DNA from: Charina bottae
Taxonomy: Eukaryota > Chordata > Lepidosauria > Squamata > Charinaidae
Length of the DNA stretch: 64,000 nt
Reading direction: 5' to 3'
Assembly (NCBI GenBank): GCA_023362775.1
Contig: JALMGJ010000012.1
Coordinates: 23,901,001 to 23,965,000, forward strand
Each line of letters opens with the position of its first letter. The first letter of the stretch is position 1. Shown here piece after piece: positions 61,282 through 64,000 of the stretch. The notes beneath the pieces are model-generated. The model was given only the letters and a program-made list of their open reading frames with translations. It made no database searches and was not told where the DNA came from. The translations under genes were made by a program, and so were the position numbers.

Positions 61282-61809
61282 TGTCAGGATTCCCATGGGA
61301 AAGCAGTTAGAAATGTTTTTCTTCACAAGCTGATATGATTGATGTTTTGTCTACAGCTCTAAAGCAGATTAGACACATGCTTGCTAGGTGCAGCACTGCC
61401 ACCCACTGGCAGGTAGTATTCTGCTCTCAGAGTCTCCAGATATCTAGCCAGCCAATGAGATCTTGTTCTGGGGGCTATATCTATATGTGTTGTAATGGTG
61501 TCTTTTGCTCTCGACTCTGCTTGTCTGGTAGCCATTGCCAAGTGCTTTTCTTCTGCTCTCGACAAAAGACTTTGAAGTGTAGCCAACTGGCATACTGTTT
61601 GCCAAGTTTGTGCTCCTTGGGTCTTGTAACGTCAATGGAAGCAAGAAAAGGGGAATCTTCTGCTTTTAAGCTGTTTACTGCTGCTGTTTTGTTCAAGAAA
61701 CGCTTGTGCTGTATCATATGTATATACCTGCTTTATCTACAGTAAAGACTTATAGCCGTTGTAAGCGTTACTCTGCTTGTTTACTTTTGCCTCCTCCCAA
61801 AACGAGTTA
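61282..61809 (+). mobile_element. LTR-like insertion inside copy B
   Basis: Comparison with copy A shows that about 528 bp are extra here. The insert starts TGTCAGGATTCCCATGGG and has a CCAAT box (GCCAATGAG at 61451) and a TATA-like CTATATCTATAT near 61475 on the plus strand. It ends near GAGTTA with an 'AAAC' on both flanks (61278-61281 and 61810-61813). These are the layout of a solo LTR. No canonical CA end or paired LTR was found, and the superfamily is not assigned. Confidence 0.55.
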
Positions 61810-62224
61810 AAACTTGTTAAAACTTTCTTTCACTAAGGATTGAAGGAAACTCACTCAGTGCTGTCAGAGTTGTTGATCCAAAGGTTCCTAATAGCTGAAA
61901 AGCAATATCCAAAAGAATTAGAAAATGAAGTATGCTAATCCAGTGTCCTTTCAAAGGCGCTGACCATGGTTTGAGCAAGATGGCTATTCCCTCATCTCCC
62001 AGAGCTCTAAACCCACCTGAGACTGCTATCTTGCAGTCTCCTCACAAGGAGCAGCTGTCTGGAGCACTTGTGGGCAATCTCAAGTCCTCTCCTTATCCAG
62101 AGGAATTATCGAAGAGCTGGTCTACTCGCCATCTCTTCATTCCACTGTAGTTGTCGGCTCCACTTTTAGAAGCCATCTTCAGTCTGCCATTTCTTCCTCC
62201 GGAAGTCACTACTTTGTTCAAAGT

Positions 62225-62387
62225 TTGAAAGAACTATCCCCTGGAAGGAGCTTCCTGAAGCAATATGGCCTTCTTTGCTTTGGTTTCTTCTTTTCTCCTC
62301 TGAATCCTTGTACAGCCTCTTCTACATTTGCAAAAGGCAGAATAGGTTATTGCACAGACAGTCATCTACTACGTGCTAGAATAATAC
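62225..62387. other. Intronic DNA, nothing recognised
   Basis: Directly follows the target duplication of copy B. No repeat ends recognised. Confidence 0.4.
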
Positions 62388-62500
62388 TGTGTCAGAGTTG
62401 GAAGGGACTTCTGAGACCATGAAGTCCTGGGCTGAGGTCTAGAGTGCAGGAATCCAAATTAAAGCAGATGGTCTAATCACTGCTTCTCCACATGAACAGA
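62388..62500 (-). mobile_element. CR1-group LINE 3' end, short
   Basis: 'GTGTCAGAGTTGGAAGGGAC' and 'GTGCAGGAATCCAAATTAAA' are antisense to the CR1-type tail, as at 40813. Confidence 0.55.
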
Positions 62501-62781
62501 GGAAATAGGTGTTTCTGTATTCTGTGTCTTTCTGCTCAGTTTCTAGCTCTGAATCCAGCTCAACCCCTTGATGATAGGAAGAGCCTAGTCTGGAAGCATG
62601 GTGGCTAGAGATCTTAATGAATCATGTTGCATTCATTCTTTGCCAACTATGAAAATGTAATGACTCTCTTAAGTCAAGAAAGGTTCCCAGTTCTATTATT
62701 TAGCAATGTAATCACTATTTTTTTACAACTCTGTTTTTGACCCTTAATGCACCAACTGGCATGTGATCAAAATGTCATTGA

Positions 62782-62925
62782 GAGCCAGTGAACTGTAATA
62801 GTTAAAGCACTGAAACTGTAACTAGGAGTGGGACGTCCCATATTTTAGTCCACCCTCAGTCATGGAAGCTCACCCGGGGGCTTATGGGCAGACATTCTCA
62901 TCTCGACCTCCTCCATTATCTTGTG
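62782..62925 (+). mobile_element. tRNA-derived SINE, family 2 (decayed)
   Basis: Head GAGAGCCAGTGAACTGTAAT, then 'GTTAAAGCACTGAAACTGTA', 'AGTCATGGAAGCTCACCCGG' follow the order of the family; 3' part lost. Confidence 0.55.
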
Positions 62926-62940
62926 GTCATTTCTAAAAAA

Positions 62941-63271
62941 AGGTAAAGGTTCCCCCCCGCACAGTTGTGCAGTCGTGTCCGACTCTAGGGGCCGGTGCTC
63001 ATCTCCGTTAGTTAGCCAAAGAGCCAGTGTTGTCTGAAGACGCTTCCACGGTCATGTGGCTGGCATGATGCACGTGGAATGCTGTTACCTACCCACCGAA
63101 GTGGTATCTATTCATCTACTTGCATTTGCATGCTTTCGAATTGCTAGGTTGGCAAGAGCTGGAGCTAGTGCGGGAGCTCACTCCACACGCAGGGCTAGGG
63201 ATTCGAACCTCCGAACTTGCAATCTTCCGATCGACAAGCCTGGCGTCTTACCCGCTGAGCCACCATGCCCC
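62941..63271 (-). mobile_element. tRNA-derived SINE, family 1
   Basis: Antisense copy: AGGTAAAGGTTCCCCCCC at left, 'CCGACTCTAGGGGCCGGTGC', B-box complement AGGGATTCGAACCTCCGAAC near 63197 and head complement GAGCCACCATGCCCC at right. A TCATTTCTA duplicate occurs at 62928 and 63292 but is offset, so the target duplication is uncertain. Confidence 0.9.
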
Positions 63272-63621
63272 TTTTCTACTTTTTCTACTTTTCATTTCTA
63301 CTTTTGCATAATTTAACAGTTATTTTACCCTCCCTCCCTCTCTCCCTCCCTCACTTCCACAAACTGTACAAATCACAGTGATGAAAAACTGACAAAACAT
63401 GTCACAACCTCATGATGCAAACCCCAGCCTTTATGACTAGTATCCTGATGTCAGACACAAGTGTGAAAGCCACAGGATTTGTGAAAGTCACAGGACATCA
63501 CATCATGATGTCAAGACACAGATTTCATTATTTTGTCCTTCCATGGATGGTTATATTTCCTTCCTTCCTTTCTGTTGCTTGTTTTTAAGTCACATTAATT
63601 ATAAAGGGGTTATACAGTGCT
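63272..63621. other. Intronic DNA, nothing recognised
   Basis: Short pyrimidine run (TCCCTCCCTCCCTCTCTCCC) near 63332. A near-duplicate 'CACAGGATTTGTGAAAGTCA' motif near 63471. Confidence 0.45.
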
Positions 63622-63706
63622 AGGAAGGAAGGAAGGAAGGAAGGAAGGAAGGAAGGAAGGAAGGAAGGAAGGAAGGAAGGAAGGAAGGAAGGAAGGAAGG
63701 AAGGAA
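63622..63706 (+). repeat. (GGAA)n microsatellite
   Basis: About 21 uninterrupted units. Confidence 0.97.
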
Positions 63707-63779
63707 TTCACAACCATGAAGGATCAAAATTCAGGCCATTTTGGCCCCACTCTGATGCTGATAGACTTTAATGCAATCT

Positions 63780-63900
63780 ATTGTCGAAGGCTTTCATGGC
63801 CTGAGTTCGATGGCTGTTGTGGGTCTTCCGGGCTGTGTGGCCGTGTTCTGGAAGTACTTCTAGAACACGGCCACACAGCCCGGAAGACCCACAACAGCCA
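63780..63900. mobile_element. Fold-back Penelope-like insertion, second family
   Basis: A 121-bp insertion with a perfect 13-bp target duplication TTTAATGCAATCT (63767-63779 and 63901-63913). GGCTGTTGTGGGTCTTCCGG (63812) and its inverted copy make arms of about 40 bp, separated by 3-4 nt. The unpaired part, ATTGTCGAAGGCTTTCATGG, and the arms match the known end of a second reptile Penelope-like family. Same structural class as 21525-21740. Confidence 0.82.
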
Positions 63901-64000
63901 TTTAATGCAATCTTTTCCACTTCACATTTCCCAAACCTTCCCTGATCTACATGTGAATTAAAATGCTCTAATATATAAATAGTACACTTTTCTGAATTTT

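Larger units (their letters stand above)
60150..62211 (-). mobile_element. 1.5-kb L1-mobilised-looking retroelement, copy B
   Basis: On the minus strand it begins AGTGACTTCCGGAGGAAGAA and ends in 'AATAAAAATTCTACAAAAAA'. It is flanked by a perfect 13-bp target duplication CTTTGTTCAAAGT (60137-60149 and 62212-62224), so it is a complete insertion. Removing the LTR-like insert (61282-61809) leaves about 1.53 kb, the same length as copy A at 24707-26236, with which it aligns from end to end. It contains a 183-codon ORF. The long leader, single ORF and L1-like 3' UTR suggest a half-LINE element. Confidence 0.85.
46443..64000 (-). other. DCC: DCC intron, at least 17.5 kb, open to the right
   Basis: No upstream DCC exon (start of third FN3 repeat and earlier) was recognised to the end of the window. 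The interval is intronic as far as can be seen and is occupied by the elements below. Confidence 0.75.

Overview
The window is vertebrate intronic DNA, most likely from a squamate reptile (lizard or snake). The evidence for this is the gene present and the mix of repeats: RTE-BovB, CR1, L1, L2-like and restriction-like-endonuclease (R4-type) LINEs, Penelope-like pieces, several tRNA-derived SINE families, hAT miniature elements, a Ty1/copia fragment, and long microsatellites. I cannot name the species from the sequence.

One cellular gene is supported. Four exons on the minus strand (46301-46442, 35724-35834, 28584-28778, 4750-4845) join in a fully consistent reading frame (142+111+195+96 nt; entry phase 0, then phase 1 at every junction). 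They encode the third and fourth fibronectin type III repeats of the netrin receptor DCC. The introns between them are about 10.5, 6.9 and 23.8 kb. At least 17.5 kb of intron lies upstream (right) of the first exon and 4.7 kb downstream (left) of the last. No promoter, first exon, last exon, rRNA, functional tRNA or CRISPR array is visible. Long ORFs outside these exons are repeat-derived or low complexity.

Layout from left to right. 1-4.7 kb: Ty3-type integrase relic, composite SINE, GC-rich hAT element. 4.8-28.6 kb: SINEs, large purine/pyrimidine tracts, a CR1 copy broken by an R4-type LINE end and a palindromic dinucleotide array, a 5'-truncated L1 with a 21-bp target duplication, a fold-back Penelope insertion, and copy A of a 1.5-kb retroelement. 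28.8-35.7 kb: LINE C-terminal ORF, CR1 ends and a Charlie-like hAT. 35.8-46.3 kb: a dense nest (hAT in R4-LINE; BovB in a second R4-LINE end; MITE and another element in CR1), a Penelope-like end and candidate LTR. 46.4-64 kb: copia primer site and gag relic, BovB copies, SINEs, a large MITE, copy B of the 1.5-kb element carrying an LTR-like insert, and a second fold-back Penelope insertion.

The most notable observations are the paired complete copies of an unclassified 1.5-kb retroelement with an ORF, the two fold-back Penelope insertions with 13-bp target duplications, the copia relic with a half-tRNA-iMet primer site, and CTCF-like motifs carried by a small fold-back repeat near two DCC exons. 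No clearly new biological system was found.
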